Assembly (NCBI GenBank): GCA_022432975.1
Contig: CM039502.1
Location: forward strand, 24,884,383-24,948,382
Direction of reading: 5' to 3'
Origin: Begonia masoniana
Lineage: Eukaryota > Streptophyta > Magnoliopsida > Cucurbitales > Begoniaceae
DNA: 64,000 nucleotides
The notes under the pieces are model-generated. The model saw nothing but the letters and a program-made list of their open reading frames with translations. It was not told where the DNA came from and did not search any database. The position numbers and the translations under genes are program-made. This document shows, one piece after another, positions 35,647 to 48,556 of the stretch (position 1 is its first letter; each line of letters opens with the position of its first letter).

Positions 35647-36650
35647 ATGGTGCATCGAGGAAATGACCAAGATGACCGAGACGATATGATAGACACCCTT
35701 AAGGACTTTATTTCCCAACAGTCCCAAAACATGGAGCGACAGGCCCAACAGATGGAGAGACAGTCTCAGCAATTGGGTACCCTGATTGACCGCGAGGGCG
35801 TTAGAGCTCGGGAGGCGGCGACTCCTAGCAATAAGGGGATGGAGAGATTTCAGAAGCTCCAACCTCCGATATTCAACGGAGAGTCTACGGATCCCTCTTC
35901 AGCCGAGGAGTGGATTCAAACCATGGAGGATATGCTGGCCTATGCAAGCATTGAGGATGGAGAAAATGTTGCATTGGTTAGCTACCACCTAGCATTGGAT
36001 GCTCGATTTTGGTGGGATTCCATCAAGGCTGCCACAGACGTGACTATGATGAGCTGAGAGCGGTTCAGAGAAGTATTTTACAATAAGTATTTCAGCCATA
36101 CAGTATGGGAGGCGAAGATGGTTGAGTTTATGCAGTTGTAGCAGGTTGGTTCTATTGCCGAGTATGTAAGGAGGTTTGAAGCACTGTCCTTATTCGCACC
36201 ACGTCAGGTCAGCGTCAACGAGGACAAGGTACGCAAATTTTTGCAAGGGCTTAGTCAAGAGTTTAGGAGGAGCCTTACTATATCAGGGGTACAAAATCTA
36301 TCCTATGATTACATCGTGGCCAGAGCCCTTGAGATTGAGGCGGTTGATAGGGGTTCTGTCAAACCGAGGGAGCCATCTAAGGGCTTCTTTCAAGAAATTC
36401 ACCCCCAGATCAGGAATAAGGGTTGGCAACCAAGAGGACAGCCACAACAACAACAACAGAGAGGAGTTAAAAGACCTTTAGAGGGAGGCAACGATCGAGG
36501 CAAGGCCAAGCAGGTACAGGGGGCTTCACAGATGCCTTGGTGCCCCAAGTGTCAGAGGGAGCACAACGGTGAGTGCCGAGTGGGCACTAATAAGTGTTAC
36601 AGATGTGGTGGCCCAAAGCCCGACAGAGATCAGTCAGGTAGTGATCAGAG
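35647..36650 (+). pseudogene. gag of element J
   Basis: The start MVHRGNDQDDRDD follows a candidate acceptor at 35633. A Gln-rich coiled segment ('MERQ' phrases) is followed by FNGESTDPSSAEEWI and DARFWWDSIKAATDV. Stops at about 36054 (TGA for Trp) and 36138 (TAG) break it, then the frame continues through FYNKYFSHTV, FLQGLSQEFRRSL and a poly-Gln stretch near 36450. The nucleocapsid is shortened: CPKCQREHNGEC and CYRCGG remain, but the second CCHC knuckle is lost, with the sequence passing straight to the protease linker. Confidence 0.88.
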
Positions 36651-38580
36651 GAGGATTATGCCGAGGATTTTTGCATTTATCGAGCCCGGTGATGTTGATG
36701 ACGAGGCTCGGCCTTCCGTGATAGCAGGTACTATTCTGATTTCAGGCGTAGCAGTATTTCCTCTGATAGACACGGGGGCTACGCATTCTTTTGTTTCCAC
36801 TGCTTGTGTGTCAAGACTGAAGCTTGTACCCGAGTTAGCAAAATGCGAATACAGTGTGATGCTACCTTCAGGAGAGCGTATGCAGTTAGGTCATGTCATC
36901 CAGGACAATATTGTCTCAGTTGAGAACAATACCTTCTATGCTCGCTTGATTGTTATGGGCATAGAGATCTATTATGTTATCTTAGGGATGGACTAGCTAT
37001 CGCAGGACTTTGCCACCATCGATTGTCGATCCGAGATTGTGACATTTCGACCCCCGGGTTTAGCCGAGTTTTCTTATCAGGCGATGAACAGATTGAGTAG
37101 ATCGCCTATTTCTTATTCCATTCTGGTCAACGAGCAGTTTAAAGGTGAGTGCTCTATTTATTTGGCCACAATAATTGATGTTCAGTTGCTCAGTAGCGTA
37201 AAGCCGAGTGACATTCCCATAGTCTGAGAATTCTCTGAGATATTCCTTGACGATCTTCCCCGATTACCACCAGACAGAGAGATCGAATTTGTTATTGACG
37301 TATATCCTAGCTCTGCACCAGTGTCCAAGAATCCGTACAGACTGGTGCCCGCTGAATTGAGAGAGTTCAAAACTCAGCTAGAGGAGTTGCTTAATAAGGG
37401 TTTAACCCGACCCGGTGTTTCACCCTAGGGTGTGCCCATTTTATTCGTTAAGAAGAAAGACGGGACCCTCAGGATGTGTGTGGATTACAGAGAGCTGAAT
37501 AAGCTTACAGTGAAGAATAAGTATCCACTGCCACGGATCGATGATTTGTTTGATCAACTACAGGATGCCCGAGTATTTTCCAGGATTGACCTACGCTCGG
37601 GTTACTATCAGTTAAAGGTCCGGAGGGAAGATATTCGAAAAACCGCATTCCGAACGAGGTATGGGCATTATGAGTTCCTAGTTATGTCTTTTGGACTTAC
37701 TAATGCCCCTGCAGCGTTTATGGATTTGATGAATCGTGTATTCAAAGAGTACCTAGACAAGTTCGTTGTAGTCTTTATCAACGAAATTTTAATATATTCT
37801 AAGACGAAAGAGGAGCATGAAGAGCAATTAAGGATTGTTCTCGGAATTCTACAACGACACCAGTTTTATCCGAAGTTCTCTAAATGCGAGTTTTGGCTGG
37901 ATCGAGTCAGTTTTCTCGGCCACATCATATCAGAAGAAGGGGTTTCTGTGGATCCGAGCAAAATTCAGGTGGTCAGAGATTGGCCACAGCTTAAGAACGT
38001 GGGAGAAGTACGTGGATTTCTCGGGTTGGCTGGTTATTATTGGAAGTTCATAGAGGGATTTTGAAAGATTGCAATTCATCTTTCACGTTTGACTCGGAAG
38101 AACGAGAAATTTATATGGTCGGCTGCTTGTGACCACAGTTTTATGGAGTTGAAGCAGAAGTTGACCACAGCTCCAGTACTGACACTACCTGTTGTAGGTG
38201 ACAAATTTAGTATCTATTAAGATGTATCTGGAGTTGGACTCGGTTGCGTATTGATGCAGGAAGGAAAGATTATCGCGTATGCTTCTCGGCAGTTGAAACC
38301 GTATGAGCAGAATTATCCTACGCATGATCTGGAGTTAGCAGCGGTGGTCTTCGCACTGAAGATATGGAGGCATTATTTATATGGGCAGCAGTGCGAGATA
38401 TTTTCTGACCACAAAAGCTTGAAGTATTTATTTACACAGAAGGAGCTTAATATGTGACAAAGAAGGTGGCTGGAGTTCGTGAAGGACTATGACTTCGATA
38501 TTAAATACCACCCAGGAAAGGCGAACAAGGTCGCTGCTGCTTTGAGCCCAATGCCTACTGCGAGTTAGCCTTCACTTGCA
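36651..38580 (+). pseudogene. Protease, RT and RNase H of element J
   Basis: The same frame as gag, with at least seven further stops (about 36994, 37225, 37426, 38062, 38218, 38455 and 38566). Several are CGA-to-TGA or TGG-to-TAG type. The protease has LIDTGATHSF in place of the usual DSG, and ends in ILGMD followed by TAG. RT is well preserved in length, but its catalytic box reads FINEIL: the Asp pair is replaced by Asn-Glu at 37780-37785, which should abolish polymerase activity. RNase H retains [18 protein letters not shown] but lacks YCDAS (a stop replaces the Cys). Confidence 0.9.
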
Positions 38581-40108
38581 GCGATGTCAGTTACATTGCG
38601 ATCTAAGATTGAGAGGTTCGATGTGGAGATTGTGGCAGAGTTGTCCAGTATGCTCACCAACATTTCTCTCAGGCCGACTATTCTAGATAAGATATGTGAA
38701 GCTCAGCAGAATGATATGGAGTGTGAGGAGCTTCGATTGAGTTTGACATTTGGAGACGTGTCTGAATTCAACTTGTCAGATGACGGTATTCTGAAGTTCA
38801 GGCATAGGTGGTACGTGCCTAACGATGAGGAGTTGAAGAAAGAGATTTTGGCCGAAGCACATTCTTCAGCTTATTCTGTGCACCCGCGAAGTACCAAGAT
38901 GTACCGGGATTTAAAACAACACTTCTGGTGGCCAAACATGAAGAGAGAGGTCGCCAAGTACGTTGAAACCTATTTAGTTTGTCAACAGGTTAAGGCAGAA
39001 CACCAGAGGCGGGCCGGAACATTACAGCCACTGCCTATTCTGGAGTGGAAATGGGAGCAGATCTCCATGGATTTTATTGTGGTACTCCCGAGGACTGACG
39101 AAAGGTCATGATGGCATCTGGGTGATTGTGGACCGATTGACAAATTCGGCCCACTTCTTATCTGTCAAGATGACGTCTTCGATGGATCAGCTCGCCGAGC
39201 TTTATGTGCAGGACATTGTGAGATTGCACGGTGTACCAGTTTCGATCGTCTCAGACAGAGATCCGAGATTTACGTCAAAGTTCTGGAAGAGTCTGCACAA
39301 AGCTATGGGGACTCAACTTAATTTCAGCACAGCCTTTCATCCTCAGACTGATGGTCAGACAGAGAGGACAAATCAGATTCTGGAGGATATGCTCAGAGCT
39401 TGTGTGCTGGAATTTCAGGGCTCGTGGAGCAGATATTTGCCACTAGTAGAGTTCTCTTACAACAACAGCTTCCAGACTACCATTGGTATGGCTCCATATG
39501 AAGCTTTGTATGGTCGAAAGTGTAGATCTCCGTTATATTGGGACGAGGTTGGTGAAGCCAGTATCATTGGTCCTGAGATTCTACGACAAACGGCAGAGAA
39601 GATTGCCGTTATTCGACAGCGTATCGAGATAGCTCAAAGTCGACAGAAGAGCTATGCTGACACTAGACGGAGAGAACTGGAATTCGAAGAAGGTAATGAG
39701 GTTTATCTGAAGGTTTCTCTGTTTAAAGGTGTGATGCGATTCGGAAGGAAGAGCAAGTTAAACCCTCGTTATGTGGAGCCATTTCCTATTTTGAAGAAGG
39801 TCGGGAAGATGGCGTATCGACTACAGCTTCCAGCTTCCATGGAAGGCATCCACGACGTATTCCACGTGTCTATGCTTCGAAAGTGTTTGTGTGATCCATC
39901 GCATGTCGTGGAGGCGAAAGACATCGAGGTACAGCCTACTCTGACGTATGTAGAGAAACCGATACGTATTTTGGAGTCTTCTATCAAAGTTTTGAGTAAT
40001 AAGGAGATTCTGCTAGTTAAAGTCCTGTGGCAGAACCACGAGGTGGAAGAGGCGACTTGGGAGCGACAGCAGGATATGATGGCTAAGTATCCTGAATTGT
40101 TTGTATAA
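38581..40108 (+). pseudogene. Integrase and chromodomain of element J
   Basis: The zinc domain is altered (HPRSTKMYRDLK, ETYLVCQQ: the first Cys of the CxxC pair is Tyr). A frameshift near 39100 splits it from the core, which keeps all three catalytic positions: VIVDRLTNSAHF, SDRDPRFTSKF and TERTNQILED. The C-terminus (VLSNKEILLVKVLWQNHEVE) is the chromodomain-like tail and ends at a TAA following YPELFV. The downstream purine tract is at about 40135-40148. Confidence 0.9.
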
Positions 40109-40148
40109 TCAAATTTTGAGAACAAAATTTTAAATAAGGTGGATGGAT

Positions 40149-42679
40149 TGTAATACCCGACTGTACGGAATACTAATATTTTAATGTAAATAGAATTTTT
40201 ATAAATATGTCGAATCAAGTCAGTTTTGCAAAAAGAAAGCATCATTACGATCCTAATAATTAATATGGATTTTAGGAAAATTTCAGGAATTTTAGGAGCT
40301 GTAACGCTAGGTTTACGAGAATTATGTCTATCGTGATATAAAGGATACTTCAGTAAAAATAGTAAACGAGGTCCAAATTGCGAACGGATAGTTTTAATAG
40401 AACCCTACTAATAAGTTGGATTTATTGGAGAAATAAGGGAATTTGGAGAGACCGAATCGTTAGCTAATTAACGAAACGAAAGACGAAACTAATAGAAAAT
40501 CAAAGGAAGGGTAAAACGGTAAATTACCATGTCAAATTTTAATTAAAACTCACAAATTCTCTCTTTCTCCCTCATTCTCTCTCTGCTTCATGATCTCCTT
40601 CCCCCTCCCTGCGGCGACCATTTCTCCCTCACGGCAATTCCTCCATTTCCGACGATCGAGCTCTCCGATCGTCTCGATTCTTCACGTTTCTTCCTCCTCT
40701 CGCAACCCTAGGTACGATTCTAAGGTTTTAGGAAAGTTTATTTCAGTTTTTACGAAGTTTAAACGATTAGGGTTCGTTTAGGGCTTCGTTAAAAAATGCG
40801 ATTATGGTTCGAGATTGATAGGTTTATCGAGTTTATGGATATAAATGACGTATTGAACGTTATTGGACGAAGTCAAATTGATTTGGTGAGAAATGTTAAA
40901 ATTTGAGAATTTAGTGGTTTTTGGGGAAAACTCGTAAACGGATATTTCGTGGTATCGAGCACGAATTGGTTGTTGAAACGCCTCGATTAGTTGAGTTATA
41001 GCTCTAGAAGAAATTCCTTAGTTATGGATTTTGCTAGTTCGAGCATTTAATTGTTTAAGCTTGTTTTAACGACAATTTGGTGAAATTGCTTAGGTAAACA
41101 ACACTCGTGCACGGAGCTTGAAGTTCAACGTGCACGAGGTAAGTTCTCGTAATCTTCTCTGGCCGATTGGCCTACACCGCACGTCGAGGTCGTCTCGAGG
41201 AATTTTGGTGACGCTTTTGGTTTAAATTGTTTTGGTTGGGTAGTTAGATAGGATATGCTTTTAATAGCTTTTATTGTCTTGATGGTATGTATGTTGTTTG
41301 TTTACTTTAAGTACGTAACTATTCATGCATCACGGTTTTAAATTATGCATAGAAAATGAATTTCTGCACAATGTTTTAAAGAAAATGGCGATGCGGCCTA
41401 GAGAGGGGCTATTAGGCACGAAGGGGTCAGTCACAATACCGCATCTAATATGTACTCATGTATGTTATGGTCACGCGAGGTGGGGTTCAGGCACAGCTGT
41501 ACGTGTTGTAAGCGTATACCCCCTCCTCTAAGTGGAAAGGGTAGTCCGACCACTGGATGTGCCCTCTCCATTTAGGGGGATGAGATCTCGGTGACAACCA
41601 GAGTAAAGATAATGAAAACGTTGCATGATTTTACGAACTCATTTGCACTGCACGAATTGCATTTACGTAGAGCTTACTGAGATTTTTATCTCATAGTGTG
41701 TCTGTATGGTGTAGGTGACTTTGACATAGGTGAGGACGAGATCCTTCCACCTGAAGAGTGATGCAGTTGACGGAGGATGATTGCGGCAGTGCGCTGGTGC
41801 AGTCGAGGTGCATTTTGACCCGTGGGACTCATGATTAGGTGTTTTGAGGGTTTTTTGGAATTGTCGGGCTGATGGTTGTATAGAAACATTTTAGGGTGTT
41901 TGGTTCTGATAGTTGATAGGTTACGTTTTGAGTTTTTAAAACGTTTTGAAAATGTATTTTGTAAATGTTTGGTATTAGGTAAATGTTGTAGTTTTTAAAC
42001 CGAACCACACAGTTTGATTTTACGAAAATGGATTATGTTTTAAATGTGTTTTGGAGCCGTTTATTTTGAGTGATTGATGATGATTTAGGGAGATGAAGGC
42101 TGTTGTATGTTAATGCTGTAGAAGAAAGTGTGGATGAGATATATGTGTTTAAGTAGGGTAGAAATGAGCAAAGAAAAGAGGACGCAAAGTCCTCTGGAAT
42201 TTCGGATTCCAGAGGACTTGGCGATCGATCGCCTGCAAGGGGTGATCAATCGCCCCTCTTGGTTGCACTCTGGAAGAATTTCCAGAGCGAATGCCGAGCG
42301 ATCGCCAGGCAATGGCGATTGCTGGGCATAAGATGATCGCCCAAGGGCGATCCAACTGGCGAGCGATCGCCAGTGTGTGATCGCCATGGGGCGATCGATC
42401 GCCGGTTTTGGGCGATCGATCGCCCCTCACATTTTTGGGACAAAGGTCCCTTCTGCCCCTGTTTTTGTCTTGTTTCGCTGGCCGATCATTTTTAATGGTT
42501 TTAATTAATTGTTTTAGGTTTTATTTAAATTGTTTTAAAGTTTGTTAATGGTTTATAAACTTAGACTTCGATCTCGATTTAAAAAGTTTTAATTCCGCTC
42601 ACACGTACGAGATTTAGTTAGGATGTAAAGAAAAAAAAAATAGTACGAGAAAATTAGGTACAGTGTTAGGGTCGTCACA
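40149..42679 (+). repeat. 3' LTR of J (2531 bp)
   Basis: TGTAATACCCGAC ... GTCGTCACA. Micro-exon copy at 41094-41138 with intact GTAAGT. Hairpin at 42187-42219 and palindrome cluster at 42220-42425, including GGCGATCGATCGCC and GGGCGATCGATCGCCC. Confidence 0.94.
42187..42219 (+). repeat. Perfect 14-bp stem hairpin in LTR J
   Basis: AAGTCCTCTGGAAT, a 5-nt loop, ATTCCAGAGGACTT. Differs from the I/K/E stem at three base pairs, each changed on both strands. Confidence 0.9.
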
Positions 42680-43504
42680 AAGACCAAAAGTACCGAGAGA
42701 GATGCCAAATTTTAGACGTGAGGAGGATCCTAGTGTTATTTGGCAGGTGACAGATTTGGTGCGTCAGCAGTCTGTTCAATTAGGAGTACTATTGAACCGA
42801 GAAGTACAAGGAAGTGCCAACTCGTGTTACAGCAATGAGCAATCGAGAGACATATTTCGTAGACTACAACCGCCCACATTTGATGGAAAATCATCCAACC
42901 CGATTGTTGTCGAAGAATGGCTTAGAAAGATTGAGAGCATGTTAGATGTGCCAATATTGGAGAAGGAGACAAAGTCACTTTGGCAACGTTCCATTTGGCT
43001 GGGGATGCTCTACTTTGGTGGGAAACAATGGAGACCACCACTGATGTTTTGGCTATGTCTTGGCCACAATTCAAGAAAATTTTCTATGAGAAATACTTTA
43101 ACAGCACCATCCAGGCCGCAAAGAAGGTGGAGTTTCTAAACTTGAAGCAAACGGGGTCAATGTTTGAGTACAATAGACAGTTTGAGTCCCTGTCCAGGTT
43201 TGCTGGACATCTTGTTCACAGGAATGAGGATAAGGTGTTTAAATTTATGCATGGACTGAAACTGGAGATTTACAGAGGAGTCAAGTTTTCGGGTATTAAA
43301 GGTTTGTCATACGTAGAAGTCGTGTCCACGGCATTGGAAGTGGAAGAAGCAGAAATGAAGTGTGCTAGACCAAAGGAAGCCCCATGAAAGTTCATTCAGC
43401 CACAACAACAGAGAGGGATGAAGAGGCCCAACGAAGGCCAGGGTAGCTGAGGAACAGGAATAAAGGTACAGAATACTGTGAAGTTTTCCTAATGTCTGAA
43501 ATGT
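42680..43504 (+). pseudogene. gag of element C, main part
   Basis: Resumes at the second AAGAC (42680-42684). FDGKSSNPIVVEEWLRKIE is followed by a frameshift near 42970, then ATFHLAGDALLWWE, FYEKYFNSTI and FMHGLKLEIYRGV. Stops at about 43385, 43448 and 43490 precede the nucleocapsid. The product would be the RNA-packaging structural protein. The start lies 15.8 kb upstream, on the other side of J. Confidence 0.88.
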
Positions 43505-45914
43505 TTGCAGAATCACCCGGGCGAGTGCAGGTTTGGGACGGGTAAGTGTTTCAACTGTGAAGAAGTTAGACACACATTCAAGGATTGCTCGAAACCCAGA
43601 GTCATTCGATGCTACAACTGTAATAAAGTTGGCCACATTATCAGAGATTGCCCAGCTTTTAAGCATGGCCCTGCCAAGTTGAAGCCAAGGATATTCTCCA
43701 TGATGGAATCTGGTGATGAAGATCAGCCCGCTGTAGTGTCAGGTACCATATTGATTAACTCTATACCTGCTTTCACTTTAATAGATTCTGGTGCGACACA
43801 TTCATTTATAGCATCTGCGTTTGCTGTCACGTTAGATGTACAATTTACCCCTACTGAGCACGTGTTTAACGTCGCATTACTCTCTGATGAACGCATGCAC
43901 TCTAACCAAGTGATGCTTGATAGTGTTGTGTTAGTGGGAAGCATGAATCTACCTGCTGATCTCATTATTATGGATATAATGGGATTTGATGTAATCCTAG
44001 GAATGGATTGGTTGTTCAAGCATTATGCTACAATCGATTGTAGGACTGGAATTGTTAGTTTTCAACCCCCTGGTGGTTTGAGCCATACCTTTCAAGCTTT
44101 GAAAAAGGGTAGGGAGATGTCTGTTATGACTCCTATCAATTGTAGACCCTCTCCATGCGGGGAGTACTTATGCTTTTTGGCCAGTGTTTTAGACACACAA
44201 CTAGTAGGAAAAACAAGTCCTCAAAATGTCTTAGTTGTCCAAGACTTTCCAGAAGTATTTTTAGATGACCTTCCTGGCTTGCCGCCAGATAGGGAAATTG
44301 AGTTTGTTGTAGATGTTTACCTAGGCGCGGAACCTGTATCTAAGAATCCTTATAGATTGGTACCAACAGAACTTAGAGAACTAAAGACACAGTTGGAGGA
44401 ATTGTTGGAGAAAGGGTTTATACGCCCTAGCTTTTCACCATGGGGTGCGCCAGTCCTTTTTGTTAAAAAGAAGGATGGATCGTTGTGTATGTGAATAGAT
44501 TATCGGGAATTGAATAAGTTAACTATCAAGAACAAGTATCCATTGCTAAGGATTGATGATTTATTCGACCAGCTTAATGGTGCGCGAGTCTTCTCTAAGA
44601 TTGACCTAAGGTTAGGATACTATAAATTAAAAGTTAAATTCGAGGATATTCCAAAGACTGTCTTTCGTACGAGGTATGGACATTATGAGTTCTTAGTAAT
44701 GTCTTTTGGATTAACAAATGCACCAGCAGCCTTCATGGACCTTATGAATAGAGTGTTCCACGAATATTTAGATAAATTTGTCATAGTGTTTATTGATGAT
44801 ATCTTAATCTATTCACGTACTAAAGATGAGCATGCAAGGCATCTGACCTTGGTATTGGGAGTACTAAGGCAACATCAACTTTATGCCAAGTTTTCCAAGT
44901 GTGAGTTTTGGTTAGACAGAGTTCACTTTCTTGGTCTCTTGATCTCGGGAGATGGAATATCTATCGATCCAGCTAAGGTTCAAGCAGTTAAGGAGTGGCC
45001 CCAACCGAAGAATGCTACAGATATACGAAGCTTCCTTGGATTAGCAGGATATTATAAGAAATTTATTGAAGGATTCTCGAAGATCGCAACACCCCTCACT
45101 CGGTTAACAAGGAAAAACATGAAGTATCTGTGGACTGAAGAATGTGAGAATAGTTTTCAGACCTTGAAGCAGAGACTGACCAATGCTCCAATACTAACAC
45201 TCCCTGTTGATAATGGAAAGTTTAGCATCTATTGTGATGCTTCCAAAGTTGGTCTCAGTTGTGTGTTGATGCAAGATGGAAAGGTAATAGCTTATGATTC
45301 TAGACAGCTGAAACCGCATGAGAAGAATTATCCTACACACGATTTGGAATTGGCTGCGGTAGTTTTTGCATTGAAGATTTGGAGGCATTACCTGTATGGA
45401 CAATCTTGTGAAATAATCTTAGATCATAAAGGTCTGAAATATATTTTCTCACAGAAAGAGCTAAACATGAGGCAACGTCGGTGGTTGGAGTTTGTCAAGA
45501 ACTATGATTTTAAGATCAAATACCACCCCGGCAAGGCGAATGTTGTGGCTGATGCATTGAGTAGAGTGACCACATTAGCCTCGGCATTGATTCTTGACAT
45601 GACGTTAGCCTTAGAGTCAGAATTTCAAAGATTTAACCTGGAAACTGTGTCCAGCATGTCAACTATGCTTTCTGGCATATCTTTGAAGCCTACAATTTTG
45701 GAAAGGATAAAGGAAGTACAAGTAAATGATGTTGAATGCAGTAAGTATAAGTCATGCATGGATTCTACAGATAAGTCGGATTTCAATTCTACTGAAGATG
45801 GAATCGTTCGGTTTCGGAAAAGATGGTTTGTTCCGGCTAATGACGAACTTCAAAAGGAAATCCTTTCTGAGGCTCATTCTTCTAGATTTTCTGTTCATCC
45901 TGGAAGTACAAAAA
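43505..45914 (+). pseudogene. Nucleocapsid, protease, RT, RNase H and integrase start of element C
   Basis: Two CCHC knuckles (CFNCEEVRHTFKDC, CYNCNKVGHIIRDC), protease LIDSGATHSF and ILGMDWLFKH, then RT. One TGA (44492-44494) replaces a Cys just before [10 protein letters not shown]. The RT active site FIDDIL is intact (Asp pair at 44795-44800). RNase H ([34 protein letters not shown]) is complete. The frame reaches the integrase zinc domain ([14 protein letters not shown]) and is cut there by solo LTR G, whose own TGTAAC supplies an immediate stop. Confidence 0.92.
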
Positions 45915-46138
45915 TGTAACACCCGCAAATTTTGAATTAATTAAATTAAGGATATTTTAATTAAGTAATAAAATAGTTGTTTTAATTAAAAGTGACTTCA
46001 ACGTTTATTAAATTATGTTTGGATATTTCTTGGGAAATTAAGCCGTGGGTTATAATTTAAGAGCGAGATTTAACGAAAGTCGAAATGGTCGGAAACACGG
46101 AAGGTCAAAACGGTAATTGAGGATTAATTAATAGTTAG

Positions 46139-46171
<33 letters not shown>

Positions 46172-46974
46172 AAAAAATAAAATAAAATAAAACAACAGAA
46201 TAGCCGAAGCTATTCTGTTGTTCGAGTCGGGCAGCGAGGAGCAGGGGAGACGGAGACGAGGAAGACGAGCGACGATCGACGGCTGTTCACCGCCGTGATT
46301 TCCGGCGTTCTCCGGCCCGGCCAGACGACGGCAACGAGCAGGGTTGGTTGTCTTCGTGCACGACCCGACAGGTAAGGGTTGATTTTTGCCCTGTTTTCAG
46401 CTTTGTTCATGGCCGAGGGTGTCGAGCCCGATTTGGCTCCGATCATCGGGCCTTTTTGGGTGTTCTCGGCATCGTCCTGACGAGCTTCATGGCGGCAAAG
46501 ATTGCCGAGCAACATGGAGCTCAATTGGAGCAAAATTCAGTGAAGCCCAATTTGGGCATTTCGGGTTTTAGCTTGTAACCTCGGAATTTTTGATTGTTTT
46601 TTGCTAATTGAGTGTTTATGTGATTGAGTGGTGAGGAAATGAGTGAAATTTGATGGAAAACTGAAAAGGGGAATTTTTCGAGTGAGGGGCAGATTCGGGT
46701 TTTTGCTATTTTGACCTAGCTAGGGTCGTTTGTTTTCAAATTCCTTTTGGAAGGTTAAAATAGGTTATTAGAGGAGTACGTGGCCGCTGAAATCGTTCGA
46801 TTCCGATATCCGACACAAAAGTTACGCGCGTTTGAAATTTCGGGTCGGTTTTTACCGAACCCAAATTAGTCGTCCGTTTAGTTAAGTTTTAGTTGGATTA
46901 GGCTAGAAATAGTAGTTTGAAAGTAAATTGGTGAATGTGGGCTTAATTTTAATGAAGTTGAATATTTGTCGTAG

Positions 46975-47028
46975 GTCGAGCCGTAGGTGGGCAGGTAACC
47001 GAGTAGCCTCAGCGCGCTAGGACGCCAG
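46975..47028 (+). other. Putative leader micro-exon in solo LTR G (54 nt)
   Basis: Acceptor TTTGTCGTAG|, donor GCCAG|GTAAGT. CCTACACCACAGAAC (47063-47077) is complementary at all 15 positions to GTTCTGTGGTGTAGG (47912-47926). Confidence 0.5.
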
Positions 47029-47263
47029 GTAAGTAGTGGAGTGCTTGTTTGTTGCCTTCAGGCCTACACCACAGAACGGTAGGGTTGTTGTTTGATTGTG
47101 TTGGCTGGTTGTTTTTTGTTAAGCACATGTTGAGTATCATGCATCGTTTTTAAGTTATTTGATTTATTTATGTTAAGCACGTGTTGAGTATCATTACGAA
47201 AATGAGTTTGTGAATGACGTGAAAGGTGTCTGAAACGTAAAAAGAAAGCTTAAGAAAAATAAA

Positions 47264-47770
47264 GTTGAGTAGAGTCGCCAGGTTATAAAGTTGAGTAGAG
47301 TCGCCAGGTTATGCAAGTTGCCGGGGAGGCACTTGCAATATGCCGGGGAGGCATTTTGCCGGGGAGGCAGTGAGTTGGGACTCTACTCGAGGTATGGTTA
47401 TGCAAGTTTCCGGGGAGGCACTTGCAATATGCCGGGGAGGCATTGAGTCGGGACTCTACTCGAGATATAAAGTTGAAAATACGTAAGTGTTGTTGGAGAA
47501 GATTGTGTGCGGCCGTCCAATGGGGGGACCCAGGCGTGAGCTGGCCAATCTTGCTCCGTGGATCAAGGCGTGGCCGTCCAATGAGCGGGGAGCTCGGATG
47601 TGTGCCTACTTGATTCACATGTGACAGGGGAAGGGAGAGGATTGTGTGCGGCCGTCCAATGGGGGGGACCCGGGCGTGAGCTGGCCGATCTTGCTCCGTG
47701 GATCAAGGCGTGGCCGTCCAATGAGCGGGGAGCTCGGATGTGTGCCTACTTGATTCACGTGTGAAAGTGG
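47264..47770 (+). repeat. Tandem repeats in solo LTR G
   Basis: First, short units around GCCGGGGAGGCA with duplicated GAGTAGAGTCGCCAGG (47264-47460). Then a 139-bp unit present twice (from 47501 and from 47640), each with GCGGCCGTCCAATG and GATCAAGGCGTGG. The array lies in the putative second intron. Confidence 0.9.
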
Positions 47771-48556
47771 AAAGATTAATAAAACGAAAACGAAATGAAA
47801 ACAATAGAGAGAGTAGAGGCAGCATGTGTTGGGGTTGTGTGGGTTGTGTATTGTGTATGTTTATATTTGTTATTCCCTACTTGCTAAGCGTAAGCTTACG
47901 TGTGTGTGTGTGTTCTGTGGTGTAGGTAACGACAGGAGTACAGGTTAAAGCCACGAGGCAAGCTAGGATTGGGACACAGTCGAGGATGTACGCGGTATGC
48001 CGGTGCGGGCAATTGTCGGGGCGTCTCGACCATGGTCTTCGGAATGATGTGGGTGGAACAGTATTTTTGGGGTCGTGTATAATTTGCAATTATTTTGGTG
48101 GTTTGTAGAGTTGTCTTTTTGGTTGATGTTGTCTTTAGAGTTATTGCATAGCTATTTGTATCTGGTGTATATAATCATAGTTAAGGGTGATGTATCGCCC
48201 TGTACTGTGGACTTTCTTCATTTAGGGATGTTAGCATTTTAGTTTCCTCTTTACTGTTATTTGGAGATTTTGTAGGTTGGTTAGATGGTTGGAATGTTCT
48301 GGTTTGGTTGGGATTGGATTTTATGCAGGTACCTAGCATTTTGGAGGCGCCATTTTCAGGCGTTACTTTGCCGAAATTTTTGGAAAGGACGCCGTGGTGC
48401 TTAAAGGTTAGGGTTAAGAAAAATTAGTGAGTCTAGGTAGCTAGGTATAACATAAGAGGGTTTTGAGAGACTTAAATTTTTTATTAAATGATGTTTGAAT
48501 GTGGGATTGGTTAGCAAAGTAGCGCTCCGAGCCAGGGTGGGTTCGGGGGCGTTACA

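Larger units (their letters stand above)
26881..42679 (+). mobile_element. Element J: full-length chromovirus in gag of C
   Basis: Starts TGTAATACCCGAC and ends GGGTCGTCACA; TSD AAGAC at 26876-26880 and 42680-42684. The 5' LTR (26881-28929 plus 34984-35479, split by K) and the 3' LTR (40149-42679) are both about 2.53 kb. The internal region carries gag-PR-RT-RH-INT-chromodomain with many stops and a mutated RT active site. Confidence 0.95.
45915..48556 (+). mobile_element. Solo LTR G (2.64 kb) in integrase of C
   Basis: TGTAACACCCGCAAATTTTG ... GGGTTCGGGGGCGTTACA, TSD AAAAA at 45910-45914 and 48557-48561. The integrase reading joins perfectly across it. It is a sister of solo LTR F. It contains a candidate donor (46372), micro-exon (46975-47028), acceptor (47925) and tandem repeats at 47264-47770. 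An ATT microsatellite lies near 46140-46170. No gene inside. Confidence 0.95.

Noticed and set aside
36241..36996. Host zinc-finger or aspartic protease gene
   Set aside because: In frame with gag and RT of J, between its LTRs; it is the retroelement nucleocapsid and protease.
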